This document shows, piece after piece, positions 9,645-18,914 of a stretch of 64,000 nucleotides of DNA. How positions within the stretch are numbered: the stretch's first letter is position 1; every line of letters starts with the position of its first letter. The DNA lies in the NCBI GenBank assembly GCA_016703425.1, contig JADJCA010000001.1:1-64000 (forward strand), read 5' to 3'. A program made the translations under genes and the position numbers. This DNA comes from Myxococcales bacterium (lineage in GTDB: Bacteria; Myxococcota_A; Polyangia; Polyangiales; Polyangiaceae). The notes under the pieces were generated by a model. The model was not told the origin of the DNA. It made no database searches and saw only the letters and a list, made by a program, of their open reading frames with translations.

Positions 9645-11618
9645 CTATCGGCCGAAGGGGCGGCCTTTGCCGACGCGCTCGGCGAACCCGAGCAGGTCGT
9701 GCCCGCAGCGCTCCAAGGCGAGATCCTGCGTTTCCTCCGGATCGGCGATGAAGTCGAAGCAGCGCCACGTGTGATCGGCCTGGTTGGCGATGAGCTTCTT
9801 GGTGCCGCGCATGGCGCCCCAATTCTTGAAGGCGCATTGCCAAAGCTCGGTGCAGTTGGTCAGAAAGACGGCCCGATCGGGCGTCGAGCCGCCGCGTAGC
9901 AGGCTCTCCCCGAACATCGCTCGCTTGCGCTCGACGATCGGTTGAGCGTCCCACACACCCATGAGGTCAAGCAGCGTGGGCAACACGTCGGCGTGCGTGA
10001 GCGGCGTCTTCGTCAACGCTTCGAGCGACCGGCGTTCATCGGCGGCGAGTGTCGCCGGCGGAGCGTCGACCCAGAACGGCACGCGAATCTCCTCCTCATA
10101 GAGGGTCCCAGTGTGGCCCACGGCACCCTTCTCACGCATCTGCTCGCCGTGATCGGACGTGAACACGACGACCGTGTCGCTTCCGTGGGCGCCTTGTCGG
10201 AGTCCGGTCATCAGGCGCGCGAGCGCGCGGTCTTGGAGGTAGAGCGCGTCGTGGTAACGGTTCTTGATCTCCACCTCGTAGCCGGGGCCGGTCGCCTCTT
10301 CTTGCGGCTGAAAGGGCGCGAAGGAAGGGTCGATCTTGTAGGGGAAGTGCGTGTTCGAAAGGTGCACCACGGCGAAAAACGGCGCGCGAAGCTGAGCGAC
10401 CTCCCGGAGGGCGACGTCCACCACGGCGCTGTCGTCGGCGCCAATCTCGAGGGTAGATCCCGGCTCGAGCTGCGTCGCACTGATGAACTTCGAGAACGGA
10501 ATGCCCTCCAGCCAGACGCCGCTGTTGCCGAACATGAGGTTTTGCGACGTCCAATAGGCTGTGTCGAAGCCCGCAGCCCGAGCGTATTCCCACACGAGCG
10601 GCGCCGAGTGGAGCTCGCCGCGTGGCGCCTCGGGGCGAAGGCCGGTCCACATGACGGCCAGTGAGACAGCCGTCGTCGAGTCGAGCGCGCGCATCTGCTC
10701 GAGGCCGATGCGCGCCGGCACGGCGCGATTGGAGAACGGCGTCACGAGGCACTCCTCGCGCGGAGCGCTGCACACGCTCTGCGCTCGGACCGATTCGGTC
10801 ACCACGAAGAGGACGTTGCGCTTCGCCTTGGGCGCGGCCTCGAGTCGGGGCACGGCGATGGGCGTTCGCGGCCCCGGGTGAACGCGCTCGACGGTCTCGT
10901 TCTTCTCCCACTTCGCTCGCGAGAGCTGCCCCATCGCGGAGAGGTAGAGCACGTCCGGCGGCTGCCCTTGTTCGGCGCCCCGACCCGGGTCGATCTGGGT
11001 CGCGCACAAGAACGCCACGACGGACAGATCGAGGGCGCGTCGCGCGCCCGTCGGCCTCGTGGGCGCAACGGCGCGCAACAGCATGGGGAGCGCGAGCGCA
11101 AGGGCGAGCGGGGGCAAGAGGGTCGCGGCGAAGGTCGCGCGATCGCTCCAGAGTTGTTGGCCAATGCTCGGGAGCATCGACGTGCCGACGAGGACCGCCT
11201 GATGGTCCATGTAAACGGCGTAGCGCGCGAAGGTGTAGCCCTGGCAGCCGATCGCAAACGCGGCGCCGAAGGCCGCCGCCACCAAGGCCGCCCAGCGGCC
11301 ACGACCGCGACGGCGTGACGCCGCGACGAGGAGCCCGCCCCACAGGACCGCTCCAAAGAGCAAGGACGCGGCGTAAAAGAAGAGTCCGTTGGCGTCGAAG
11401 TGGCGGATGCGATCGCCGCGTCGCGCGAGGTCATGGGCAAGGACCGCGAGGGCGGGGACGACGAGGAGGCCGTAACCGAGCAAGCGGCGGGCCCTGGCGC
11501 GGGCCCGCGCGCGCGACGGCGACGGCGACGAGGCCGATGCCACACGTCGCTCGACGTCTGGCTCGAGGGCCGGGGAGGGGCCCGCTTGTGCGCCCGGGTG
11601 CTGCCGTACTTCGTTCAC
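9645..11618 (-). CDS. Membrane-anchored sulfatase-fold (LTA synthase / phosphoethanolamine transferase-like) protein
   Basis: 657 residues from a GTG at 11616-11618; longer upstream starts would run into the divergent lipoprotein gene and give an Arg-rich unlikely N-terminus. The first ~240 residues hold several hydrophobic segments (LLVVPALAVLAH, GLFFYAASLLFGAVLWGG, LVAAAFGAAFAIGC, LLPPLALALALPMLL). The rest is an alkaline-phosphatase/sulfatase fold: NVLFVVTES metal-binding strand, a Thr in SLAVMWTGL, and VVFTSDHGEQMREKGAVGHT carrying the metal ligands. The catalytic domain should face the periplasm. Family members move phosphoglycerol or phosphoethanolamine onto envelope glycans or hydrolyse sulfate esters; which applies here cannot be told. 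Confidence 0.85.
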   Translation of the reverse strand: MNEVRQHPGAQAGPSPALEPDVERRVASASSPSPSRARARARARRLLGYGLLVVPALAVLAHDLARRGDRIRHFDANGLFFYAASLLFGAVLWGGLLVAASRRRGRGRWAALVAAAFGAAFAIGCQGYTFARYAVYMDHQAVLVGTSMLPSIGQQLWSDRATFAATLLPPLALALALPMLLRAVAPTRPTGARRALDLSVVAFLCATQIDPGRGAEQGQPPDVLYLSAMGQLSRAKWEKNETVERVHPGPRTPIAVPRLEAAPKAKRNVLFVVTESVRAQSVCSAPREECLVTPFSNRAVPARIGLEQMRALDSTTAVSLAVMWTGLRPEAPRGELHSAPLVWEYARAAGFDTAYWTSQNLMFGNSGVWLEGIPFSKFISATQLEPGSTLEIGADDSAVVDVALREVAQLRAPFFAVVHLSNTHFPYKIDPSFAPFQPQEEATGPGYEVEIKNRYHDALYLQDRALARLMTGLRQGAHGSDTVVVFTSDHGEQMREKGAVGHTGTLYEEEIRVPFWVDAPPATLAADERRSLEALTKTPLTHADVLPTLLDLMGVWDAQPIVERKRAMFGESLLRGGSTPDRAVFLTNCTELWQCAFKNWGAMRGTKKLIANQADHTWRCFDFIADPEETQDLALERCGHDLLGFAERVGKGRPFGR

Positions 11619-11797
11619 AGGGCGGGGCTCGAGGGTCTCGCGGCGGAGCGTGACGGTCCGCGCGAAGGGACTAGACCACGGGGCCGATTTTCCGGCAAGG
11701 CGCTGCGATTTCGCATTGAGAGGGGGGCACGGTGCCCGTAGCCTACCCGCGCCGCGAGCGGCCCCCTTGGGGGCGCCGTCGTGGCCTCGGAGGAGAG

Positions 11798-13666
11798 ATG
11801 CGCGCATATCGATTCGTTGTGGTCCTCGGTGCGATGGGAGCTCAGCTCGCCGCGGGAGTGGCCGGCTGCGGCGACTCCGACACGAACGGCGGCGGCTCGT
11901 CCCCGGCACCCGCGGAAGACGGCGCTGTTTCCCCGGGCGCCGACACGGGCTCCCCCACCTCGACTGATGGTTCGACGGTTGTGGATGGCACCGTCGCGGA
12001 CGTCGCGTCGCCGCCCGTCATTACCGTCGTGGCCTCCGATCTCAACGTCTACCTGGGTCAGCAGGCCCTCGTTGACGGGAGCGGCAGCTCTGTCGTGCCC
12101 GCCGCGCCCTCGACCTACAAGTGGACCGTGGAGTCCGCTCCCGCTGGCAGCGCGGTGGTAAGCGCGGCGCTCTTCAACGCCGGCAGCGCGAAGCCGTCCT
12201 TTGCGCCGGACAAGGTCGGCGACTACGTCCTCAAGCTCGTGATCACGGCGGGCGGAGTCTCGGGCGAAAAGATCGTAACCGTGAAGGCCTTCGAAGCGCA
12301 GGCGTTCTTCCTCTATTCGGAGGACGCTGGCGCCGGAGGCGCGCTCTATCGCGGCGGCGTGCGCGCTGCCGCCACGATTACCGACGCGGGCGTCAAGAAC
12401 CTGAGCTGCAACCTCTACGACGGTGGCAGCCTCGACACGACGGCCCTCACCAGCTCGTATCTCAGCTCCGACTATTGGGAGGCGCCGCCGGGCGGCGAGT
12501 CGAAGGTCGTCTACGCGGGGATCGCTCGGGGCGGCGACGCGGGGGGCGACGTCTCGCGCTTGTTCTTCGTTGGCGCAAACGCCACGTGTAGCCAGGCTCC
12601 CTTCAAACTTGATGAAGCGACCAGCGGCGACACGTTCCTCCACCCGCAGTTTTCGCCCAACGGGCAGCGCATCGCTTACGTGTTGCGCCAGGCGAGCGGT
12701 GACCGTGTGATCACCATCGCCCCCGATGCGACCCAACGAAAGGTGTTGGCGCCCTATGTCGCGCGCGCGGACGGTGGCGCCGTTGGTGACGCGTCCGTGA
12801 GCCTGTTTTCGTACACCGACACGTCGATCGACTGGGTCAACGACACGCAAGTTGGATGGGTGCAACTCCTCGGTGGCAACGCCTGGCGCATCGTCGTCGC
12901 GAGCGATCAAGATGGCGCGACACCGGCCGTTCACATGACCTGCAAGAGCGTCGGTCTGCAGGGCGATGGTGGCGCGGTGCCGGATACGCGTCCCATCCAG
13001 TTCGCGTTCCTCCCGGGCGGCGACGTTCTAGTCGCGGTGCGCACGGCGATGAACGACGCGGGCAAACCGGGCGCTCGCGATCTTGTGGTCATGCGCCCCG
13101 ATCCCACAACGAAGGCGTGTTCCGTCGTTCGCAACCTCACGAACTTGCCGCCCGCCGATGGCGGACCCCTGGCCGCCTTGGTGGGGGACTTCGCGCTCTC
13201 CCCCGATGGGACGCAAGTGGCCTTCACCCGCGGCGAGCCTGGCTTCGACGCCGGCGCGGGCGTGAGCAACATGGCCATCTGGCAGTTGTCCGTCGACGGC
13301 CTCACTCCGCCGTCGCCTTATCCGGGCGCGCCGGACCGCGGCGTTCCGCAATACGGCTCGTCCCACATGACCGTGGGACCACGTTGGGTGGCCGGGGGCG
13401 CGATGCTCGTTTGGCCGCAGCAAGCTGTGACGGTAGACGCCGGCGACAGCGGTGCGACAGCCATGGTCATCTCCTCGCCCCTCGGCGGCGCTCCGCGAGT
13501 TCTCCTCAAGCCAGTGAACGGCAAGTCGCAGTTCGGCATCGGGAATGGCGCTTCGTCCGGGACCTTCTGCACAATAGGGACGGCGGGCGCCTCCGGCGTC
13601 GCCGCCTTTGGCTCCTTCGCCGCGCTCGTGGGACTCGTCCTTCGCAGGCGTCGTAACAATCGGTAA
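11798..13666 (+). CDS. Secreted lipoprotein with PKD-like and TolB-type beta-propeller regions and MYXO-CTERM-like tail
   Basis: The ATG at 11798 follows a GGAGGAGAG ribosome binding site. The product of 622 residues opens with a signal peptide ending VAGC (lipobox), followed by a disordered Gly/Ser/Asp linker. Residues ~65-165 resemble a PKD or Ig-like domain (DLNVYLGQQALVDGSGSS, YKWTVESAPAGS, GDYVLKLVITAGG). Residues ~200-580 contain repeated WD40/TolB-type strands (FLHPQFSPNGQRIAYVLRQ, ALSPDGTQVAFTRGE). The C-terminus has a Cys, a hydrophobic helix AAFGSFAALVGLVL and RRRRNNR, matching the layout of MYXO-CTERM sorting tails. Having both an N-terminal lipobox and such a tail is unusual. Function unknown; probably surface display. 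Confidence 0.8.
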   Translation: MRAYRFVVVLGAMGAQLAAGVAGCGDSDTNGGGSSPAPAEDGAVSPGADTGSPTSTDGSTVVDGTVADVASPPVITVVASDLNVYLGQQALVDGSGSSVVPAAPSTYKWTVESAPAGSAVVSAALFNAGSAKPSFAPDKVGDYVLKLVITAGGVSGEKIVTVKAFEAQAFFLYSEDAGAGGALYRGGVRAAATITDAGVKNLSCNLYDGGSLDTTALTSSYLSSDYWEAPPGGESKVVYAGIARGGDAGGDVSRLFFVGANATCSQAPFKLDEATSGDTFLHPQFSPNGQRIAYVLRQASGDRVITIAPDATQRKVLAPYVARADGGAVGDASVSLFSYTDTSIDWVNDTQVGWVQLLGGNAWRIVVASDQDGATPAVHMTCKSVGLQGDGGAVPDTRPIQFAFLPGGDVLVAVRTAMNDAGKPGARDLVVMRPDPTTKACSVVRNLTNLPPADGGPLAALVGDFALSPDGTQVAFTRGEPGFDAGAGVSNMAIWQLSVDGLTPPSPYPGAPDRGVPQYGSSHMTVGPRWVAGGAMLVWPQQAVTVDAGDSGATAMVISSPLGGAPRVLLKPVNGKSQFGIGNGASSGTFCTIGTAGASGVAAFGSFAALVGLVLRRRRNNR

Positions 13667-13763
13667 CGAATCGACAAATAGCCTCGCCTCGGCGGCCGGC
13701 GGTCCTCGCCCAAGGCCGGCAATTAGCATGCAAAGTGTCGGTCTTGCCCCTGCGGGCGCTGCC

Positions 13764-13775
13764 GATGCTTGCATC
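13764..13775. promoter_or_regulatory. Dyad GATGC-TT-GCATC ahead of the ArsR-methyltransferase gene
   Basis: A perfect 5-2-5 inverted repeat lies about 20 bases before the regulator's first ATG. A TTGCAT at 13769-13774 within it resembles a -35 box, and TATAAA at 13790-13795 resembles a -10 box at a 15-base spacing. Since that -10 overlaps the ATG at 13795, the real start could be the in-frame GTG at 13804. Autorepression through this site is inference. Confidence 0.3.
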
Positions 13776-13794
13776 TATTCGTATGCGTGTATAA

Positions 13795-14793
13795 ATGCGC
13801 CGTGTGCAGGACGTCACCGCGACCCGCTGGGATCTGTACCGCGTCCTCGCGGAGCCCGTGCGCCTGCGGCTCCTCGCCCTGACCGCCGCGGAGGAGCTCA
13901 CCATCGGCGAGCTCGCGGAGATCCTCGGCGAGAGCCAGCCGAACGTGTCACGGCACGTGGCGCCGCTCCGCGCCGCCGGCCTCGTCGCGCTCCGGACGCA
14001 GGGGACACGTTCGCTGGTGAAGCTCCGTGACGAAGTGCGGCGCGATCCCGTGGTCGCGGACGCGCTCGGCAGCGGCCACGGCCTCTGCTCCGCCGATGGG
14101 AGCTTGGCCCGCGTGCTCGACGTGGTGCGCGCTCGCGACGCCGCGTCGCGCGAGTACTTCGAGAGCCCACGCGGCTCCAAGACGGACGCGGGGCCCGCGA
14201 GCGAGCTCGGCGCCTACCTCGCCGCGCTCTCGATGCTCCTGCCGCGCCGCCGCTTCGCCATCGACGCCGGGACCGGCGACGGTGGCCTCCTCGACGTGCT
14301 CGCGCCTTCCTTCGACGAGGTCGTCGCCCTCGATCGTTCGGAGGCGCAACTCGCGCGCGCGCGCGAGCGAATCACGCGCCGCGGCTTCGGCAACGTCGCC
14401 CTGGCGCTCGGCGAGGTGGGTGCCCCTGACGTGGAGCGCATGGCTGCGGAGCGCGGTGGCGCCGACGTCGTCTTCGCCGTCCGATTGCTCCACCATGCGC
14501 CGCGACCGCCGGAGCTGCTCGCGTCGCTCTTGCGACTGCTGGCGCCGGGCGGTGCCGCTGTTGTGGTCGACTACGCGCCCCACGAGGACGAGGCCATGCG
14601 CGCCCATGCGGACGTGTGGCTCGGCTTCGAACCGACGGACCTTCGCGCCATGGCCGAGGGCGCCGGCTTCGCCGAAGCTCGCGTCGCGCCCATTTTCGGC
14701 GCGCTCGTTGGCGCGGCTGGGCCCGACGCGCATCTGCCATGGCAGGTCCTTGTCGCGAAGAAGAGATCCGCGGGTTCGCCCGCCGAGACATGA
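13795..14793 (+). CDS. ArsR-family regulator fused to a SAM-dependent methyltransferase domain (SahR-like)
   Basis: 332 residues. Residues ~8-90 are an ArsR winged helix ([41 protein letters not shown], helix-turn-helix around SQPNVSRHV). Residues ~150-320 are a class I methyltransferase fold: [16 protein letters not shown] motif I, VVALDRS motif II and an [13 protein letters not shown] strand. No Cys metal site typical of ArsR/SmtB is visible. The gene sits 58 bases ahead of ahcY on the same strand. ArsR-type regulators of the SahR family sense S-adenosylhomocysteine and control the SAM cycle, so sensing SAH or SAM and controlling ahcY is the likely job. An enzymatic methyltransferase role cannot be excluded. 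Confidence 0.85.
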   Translation: MRRVQDVTATRWDLYRVLAEPVRLRLLALTAAEELTIGELAEILGESQPNVSRHVAPLRAAGLVALRTQGTRSLVKLRDEVRRDPVVADALGSGHGLCSADGSLARVLDVVRARDAASREYFESPRGSKTDAGPASELGAYLAALSMLLPRRRFAIDAGTGDGGLLDVLAPSFDEVVALDRSEAQLARARERITRRGFGNVALALGEVGAPDVERMAAERGGADVVFAVRLLHHAPRPPELLASLLRLLAPGGAAVVVDYAPHEDEAMRAHADVWLGFEPTDLRAMAEGAGFAEARVAPIFGALVGAAGPDAHLPWQVLVAKKRSAGSPAET

Positions 14794-14851
14794 CACGAAC
14801 AACGGTGCTCGGACCCTCACGTCGCGAGCTTTGAGAAACAGGAGAAGGACG

Positions 14852-16156
14852 ATGAACTACAAGGTCAAAGACATCTCGCTCGCCGATTGGGGCCGCAAAG
14901 AGATCACCATCGCCGAGACCGAGATGCCGGGCCTCATGGCGCTCCGCGCGGAGTTCGGCAAGCAGAAGCCGCTCAAGGGCTCGCGCATCGCCGGCTGCTT
15001 GCACATGACCGTGCAGACGGCTGTCCTCATCGAGACGCTGATCGAGCTCGGCGCGGAAGTCACCTGGACGACGTGCAACATCTTCTCGACGCAGGATCAC
15101 GCGGCCGCGGCCATCGCCGCCGCCGGCATCCCCGTCTTCGCCTGGAAGGGCGAGACCGAGGAGGAATACAACGAGTGCATCGAGATGCAGCTCAAGGCGT
15201 TCAAGGGCGGCAAGGGCCCGAACATGATCCTCGACGACGGCGGTGACCTCACGATCATCTGCCACGAGAAGCACCCCGAGCTCTTCACCGGCAACGATCC
15301 GATCCGCGGCCTGTCCGAGGAGACGACCACGGGCGTGCACCGCCTCTACGAGATGCACAAGAAGGGCACCCTCAAGGTCCCCGCCATCAACGTCAACGAC
15401 TCGGTCACCAAGTCGAAGTTCGACAACCTCTACGGCTGTCGCGAGTCGCTTGCCGACGGTATCAAGCGCGCCACCGGCGTCATGTTCGCCGGCAAGGTCG
15501 CTTGCGTCGCCGGCTACGGCGACGTCGGCAAGGGCTGCGCGCACTCGCTCCGCAGCTACGGCGCCCGCGTCATCGTCACGGAGATCGACCCCATCAACGC
15601 CCTCCAGGCGGCGATGGAAGGTTTCCAGGTGGCGACGATGGAGAAGGCGGCCCCGCAAGCCGACATCTTCGTGACGGCGACGGGCTGCATGAACGTCGTT
15701 CGCCCCGAGCACCTCAAGGCCATGAAGGATCAGGCCATCATGTGCAACATCGGCCACTTCGACTGCGAGATCGACGTCGCGTGGCTCGAGAAGAACCCCG
15801 AGATCAAGGAAGTGAACATCAAGCCGCAGGTCGACCAGTTCGTCTTCCCCGACGGCAAGAAGATCACGCTCCTCGCCCGCGGTCGCCTCGTGAACCTCGG
15901 CTGCGCCAACGGCCACCCGTCGTTCGTCATGTCGACGTCGTTCTCGAACCAGGTCCTCGCGCAAATCGCGCTCTGGACCGAGACGAAGAACTACCCCCTC
16001 GGCGTGCACGTGCTCCCGAAGAAGCTCGACGAGAAGGTCGCCGCGCTCCACCTCGGCAAGCTCGGCGTGGAGCTGACGCAGCTCTCGAAGGACCAGGCCG
16101 AATACCTCAACGTCCCGCAAGACGGCCCCTTCAAGCCCGAGCACTACCGCTACTGA
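14852..16156 (+). CDS. ahcY: Adenosylhomocysteinase
   Basis: 434 residues from the ATG at 14852, preceded by AGGAGAAGG; the frame is open further upstream but that part is the shadow of the regulator gene. The enzyme splits S-adenosylhomocysteine into adenosine and homocysteine, removing the inhibitor of methyltransferases. Signatures are [18 protein letters not shown] near residue 70, [13 protein letters not shown] with the catalytic Lys region near residue 180, and the NAD-binding [14 protein letters not shown] near residue 225. The C-terminus ends PFKPEHYRY, the classic C-terminal Lys/Tyr tail that reaches the partner subunit's NAD. A strong hairpin follows the stop. Confidence 0.98.
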   Translation: MNYKVKDISLADWGRKEITIAETEMPGLMALRAEFGKQKPLKGSRIAGCLHMTVQTAVLIETLIELGAEVTWTTCNIFSTQDHAAAAIAAAGIPVFAWKGETEEEYNECIEMQLKAFKGGKGPNMILDDGGDLTIICHEKHPELFTGNDPIRGLSEETTTGVHRLYEMHKKGTLKVPAINVNDSVTKSKFDNLYGCRESLADGIKRATGVMFAGKVACVAGYGDVGKGCAHSLRSYGARVIVTEIDPINALQAAMEGFQVATMEKAAPQADIFVTATGCMNVVRPEHLKAMKDQAIMCNIGHFDCEIDVAWLEKNPEIKEVNIKPQVDQFVFPDGKKITLLARGRLVNLGCANGHPSFVMSTSFSNQVLAQIALWTETKNYPLGVHVLPKKLDEKVAALHLGKLGVELTQLSKDQAEYLNVPQDGPFKPEHYRY

Positions 16157-16185
16157 TCGCCGACCGCCTCGCGCGGATCGATTCG

Positions 16186-16216
16186 AGGGCCGCGGCGTTC
16201 AGTGCGCCGCGGCCCT
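16186..16216. terminator. Strong hairpin terminator between convergent ahcY and RCC1 gene
   Basis: AGGGCCGCGGCG and CGCCGCGGCCCT form a perfect 12-base stem with a 7-base loop, followed on the + strand by TGTCTTTGTC. It sits 30 bases after the ahcY stop and just before the stop of the opposing gene, so it may serve both. Confidence 0.75.
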
Positions 16217-16230
16217 TGTCTTTGTCGCGG

Positions 16231-17490
16231 TCAGCCGTCGGGCGTGAGGATCGGGCGTGGGGTGTGCCGCGACACGGTCGTTCCGTCGCCGAGTTGCCCG
16301 ACGTCGTTAGCGCCCCAGCAGTGCACAGCGCCATCGGCCAGCCGCGCGCAGGCGAAGTTCTGGCCTGCCGTCACGCCGACCGCGCTTTCGACGCCGGCGA
16401 CGAGATTCGCGGCGCTCGGCGCCGTCCCCGGCGGGAGGCCGCGTTGACCAGCATCGTTCACCCCGAAACACGCGACCTTCCCTGACGTGAGTGTCGCGCA
16501 CGTGAAGTCGCGGCCCGCGGCGACGTTGCGAACCGGGTCGGGCAGCGTGACTTCTTGTGGCGGTGCCGGCGAGGCGCCACCTCCGGCCTGACCCGCCGTG
16601 TTCCTTCCCCAGCAGCGGAGCGTGTTCGCATCGTCGACCACACAGCCATGGTGCTCTCCGGCACTTACGCCGACGAGGGGGCGGGCGAAGGACTTCTCGC
16701 TAGGATCGCCCGCCTTTGCGATGGGGCCCGCCAGCTGGCCTTCGTTGTTCGAGCCGACACATCGCAGCGCGCCCGGAGCGGTCAGGATGCAGGTGAAGTC
16801 TGCGCCGGTCGTCAGCGCCTTGCCGGCGCCGAGGTTCGTTGCCGTTGCAAAGGCGTAGCTGTCGAGCAGGGGAAGTCCCATCTCGTAGTAGTTGTTGAGG
16901 CCCCAGCAAAGCGTCGCGACCCCCGCGAGGGCGCAGAGGTGGTGCGCGCCGCCGGCGACCGCCGTCGCTCCTTCGAGCGCCGTCGAGGCTTGCGTGAGGG
17001 CAGGGCCCGGGCGCTGCGACGCAAAGTTGAAACCGGGCCCCCGTGCCAACTGGCCGTACGAGGCGAGGCCCCAGCACACGACCTTGCCCGAGGCGGTCGC
17101 CGCGCAAGCGGCGCCCCAGCTGACGCCGACGCTGCGGGCCGCTTCGCCGACGTTGATGCGCTTTGGGGTGGCCGCGTAGGGCTTCCCGGCGTCGTCTCGC
17201 GGCAGAAATTCGGGGTCCGGAAGGATGGCCCCGTCGCCCCAGCAGAACACGTCTCCCGAGCGCGTGACGGCGCACGCACCGTAGTTGGCGGCGACCGCTA
17301 GCGTTTCGGCGGGGCCGCCGCCCTCCGGATTCCCGTCAACGATGCTCGCTTCAAGAGCCGCGCCGGCCTCGACGAGCGCGACCGGCGCGCTTGCGCCATC
17401 CTTGAGATAGTCGAGGCCGTTCAGCAGCGTACAGGCCGAAGGTCCCGCCGCGAGCAGGAGCGTGAGGAGGAGCGGCGCTCGCCAACGCAT
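16231..17490 (-). CDS. RCC1-repeat lipoprotein
   Basis: 419 residues from the ATG at 17488-17490, chosen because it opens MRWRAPLLLTLLLAAGPSAC, a clean signal peptide with a Cys at the lipobox. After a short linker there are seven RCC1-type repeats with the pattern C-x-L-x-x-G-x-V-x-C-W-G, for example VFCWGD, VVCWGLASYGQL, LRCWGRNTAGQ and VHCWGANDVGQLGDGT. Paired Cys in each repeat suggest disulfide bonds outside the cytoplasm. The result should be a seven-bladed beta-propeller on the outer membrane or cell surface. Proteins of this style are abundant in Myxococcota; the ligand is unknown. Divergent from the FHA-sigma54 activator. Confidence 0.88.
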   Translation of the reverse strand: MRWRAPLLLTLLLAAGPSACTLLNGLDYLKDGASAPVALVEAGAALEASIVDGNPEGGGPAETLAVAANYGACAVTRSGDVFCWGDGAILPDPEFLPRDDAGKPYAATPKRINVGEAARSVGVSWGAACAATASGKVVCWGLASYGQLARGPGFNFASQRPGPALTQASTALEGATAVAGGAHHLCALAGVATLCWGLNNYYEMGLPLLDSYAFATATNLGAGKALTTGADFTCILTAPGALRCVGSNNEGQLAGPIAKAGDPSEKSFARPLVGVSAGEHHGCVVDDANTLRCWGRNTAGQAGGGASPAPPQEVTLPDPVRNVAAGRDFTCATLTSGKVACFGVNDAGQRGLPPGTAPSAANLVAGVESAVGVTAGQNFACARLADGAVHCWGANDVGQLGDGTTVSRHTPRPILTPDG

Positions 17491-17573
17491 GCGTGGCGAG
17501 ATCCTACCAGAGGGGCGAGCGGTGGTCGGTGGCTCAGGGCCGAAGCCCCTGGACCCTGGTAGGCTCCGAGGCG

Positions 17574-18914
17574 GTGACCGATCCGACGAACCAGAAGACG
17601 CAGTCCTTTGCCTGGTCGGCGGGCCCCGTTGGCGCACGCCTCACGATCCTCTGGGAGGGGGGCACGGCGGTCCGCGAGATCGCCGAAGGGACATCGTTCG
17701 TCATCGGCCGAGCCATTGAGTGCGATCTGCACGTGCTCCACCCGTCGCTCTCACGCAAGCATGTTGCCGTGCATGTCGGGGCTGCGTTGACCGTTGAAGA
17801 CCTTGGCAGCAGCAACGGTACACGGGTCGCGGGGCGCCCGATCCCGCCGCACGTTCGCGTGGGCGTGGAGCACGGCGCGGTGATCGAGGCGGGCGCCGTC
17901 GTCATCGTGATGCAGCGCCACGGCGGCGCCTCGTCACCCGAGACGTCCGGTGCTTCCAAGACACCAGGCCTCGACACCGAGCGGCTCACGCAACTCGTCG
18001 CGAACAGCGAACTGTCTACGTTGCTCGTTGGCGAAACGGGGGTGGGCAAGGAGTTGATGGCGGAGCGCATCCACCGGGGCTCGCGCCGCGCCTCCGGGCC
18101 CTTCATGCGGCTCAACTGCGCCGCGCTCACCGAGACACTTCTCGAGAGCGAGCTGTTCGGTCATGAGCGGGGCTCGTTCACCGGCGCCGTGGCGAGCAAG
18201 ATGGGCCTCTTCGAGGCCGCCGCCGGCGGCACCGTGTTCCTCGACGAGGTCGGCGAGATGCCGCTCTCCACGCAGGCGAAACTGCTCCGCGTCCTTGAGA
18301 ACCGCGAAGTGCTCCGCGTGGGCGGCCTCGAGCCCCGCCCCATCGACGTGCGATTTGTTGCGGCGACGAACCGCGAGCTCCCGCGACTCGTCGAGGAAGG
18401 GGCGTTCCGTCGCGACCTGTACTTCCGTTTGAACGGCATCACCCTGACGATTCCGCCGCTTCGCGAACGCCCCGACGCGATCATGCCTCTGGCGCGCGAG
18501 TTTGTCGCGCGCGCCACGCCTAAGGGCATGAGCGCGCCCCGCTTCACGCCCGCCGCGGAGGCCGCGCTCCAGGCCCACACCTGGCCTGGCAACATCCGCG
18601 AGCTCAAGAACACCGTCGAGCGCGCCGTCGTGCTCTCGCAAGGGGAGACCATCGGCCGCGAGCACCTGCTGGTGGAGGCGCCCTACCGACCCATGGCGCC
18701 ACCGGGCCCGGCGTCCCCATCCGTTCCGGCGGCGCCCGACCGCGGCGACGCGTTGCGCACAGAAGTCGCTGACTTCGAGCGGGCAAAGATCGTCGCGGCG
18801 TTGGAGCAAGCGGGAGGCCACCAAGGGCGGGCCGCTGACATCCTTGGCATCTCGCGTCGAACGTTGGTCTCGCGTCTCTCGGCGTACGGTCTCACGAAGC
18901 GCCGCGGTCCTTGA
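17574..18914 (+). CDS. FHA-domain sigma54-dependent transcriptional activator
   Basis: 446 residues from the GTG at 17574, which places the FHA domain about 25 residues in; earlier starts are possible. Residues ~30-115 are an FHA domain (FVIGRAIECDLHVLHPSLSRKHV, LGSSNGTRV), which binds phosphothreonine. The AAA+ domain follows from ~130: Walker A VGETGVGKE (~152), the sigma54-contact loop GSFTGA (~201) where GAFTGA is usual, Walker B TVFLDEVGEMP (~220), then ATNRELPRLVEEGAFRRDLYFRL and WPGNIREL. A Fis-type HTH (GRAADILGISRRTLVSRL) ends the protein. The FHA in place of a receiver implies control by a Ser/Thr kinase; one lies 2.5 kb away, and the 3' end overlaps the kinase partner gene by 23 bases. 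Confidence 0.93.
   Translation: MTDPTNQKTQSFAWSAGPVGARLTILWEGGTAVREIAEGTSFVIGRAIECDLHVLHPSLSRKHVAVHVGAALTVEDLGSSNGTRVAGRPIPPHVRVGVEHGAVIEAGAVVIVMQRHGGASSPETSGASKTPGLDTERLTQLVANSELSTLLVGETGVGKELMAERIHRGSRRASGPFMRLNCAALTETLLESELFGHERGSFTGAVASKMGLFEAAAGGTVFLDEVGEMPLSTQAKLLRVLENREVLRVGGLEPRPIDVRFVAATNRELPRLVEEGAFRRDLYFRLNGITLTIPPLRERPDAIMPLAREFVARATPKGMSAPRFTPAAEAALQAHTWPGNIRELKNTVERAVVLSQGETIGREHLLVEAPYRPMAPPGPASPSVPAAPDRGDALRTEVADFERAKIVAALEQAGGHQGRAADILGISRRTLVSRLSAYGLTKRRGP

Noticed and set aside
14793..14851. Possible SAH riboswitch ahead of ahcY
   Set aside because: The 58-base gap is too short and lacks the conserved core I would expect; the regulator gene upstream gives a simpler control.
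14372..16144. Long open frame on the - strand across ahcY
   Set aside because: Antisense shadow of a strongly conserved gene in GC-rich DNA, with low-complexity Leu/Glu/Val/Arg sequence.
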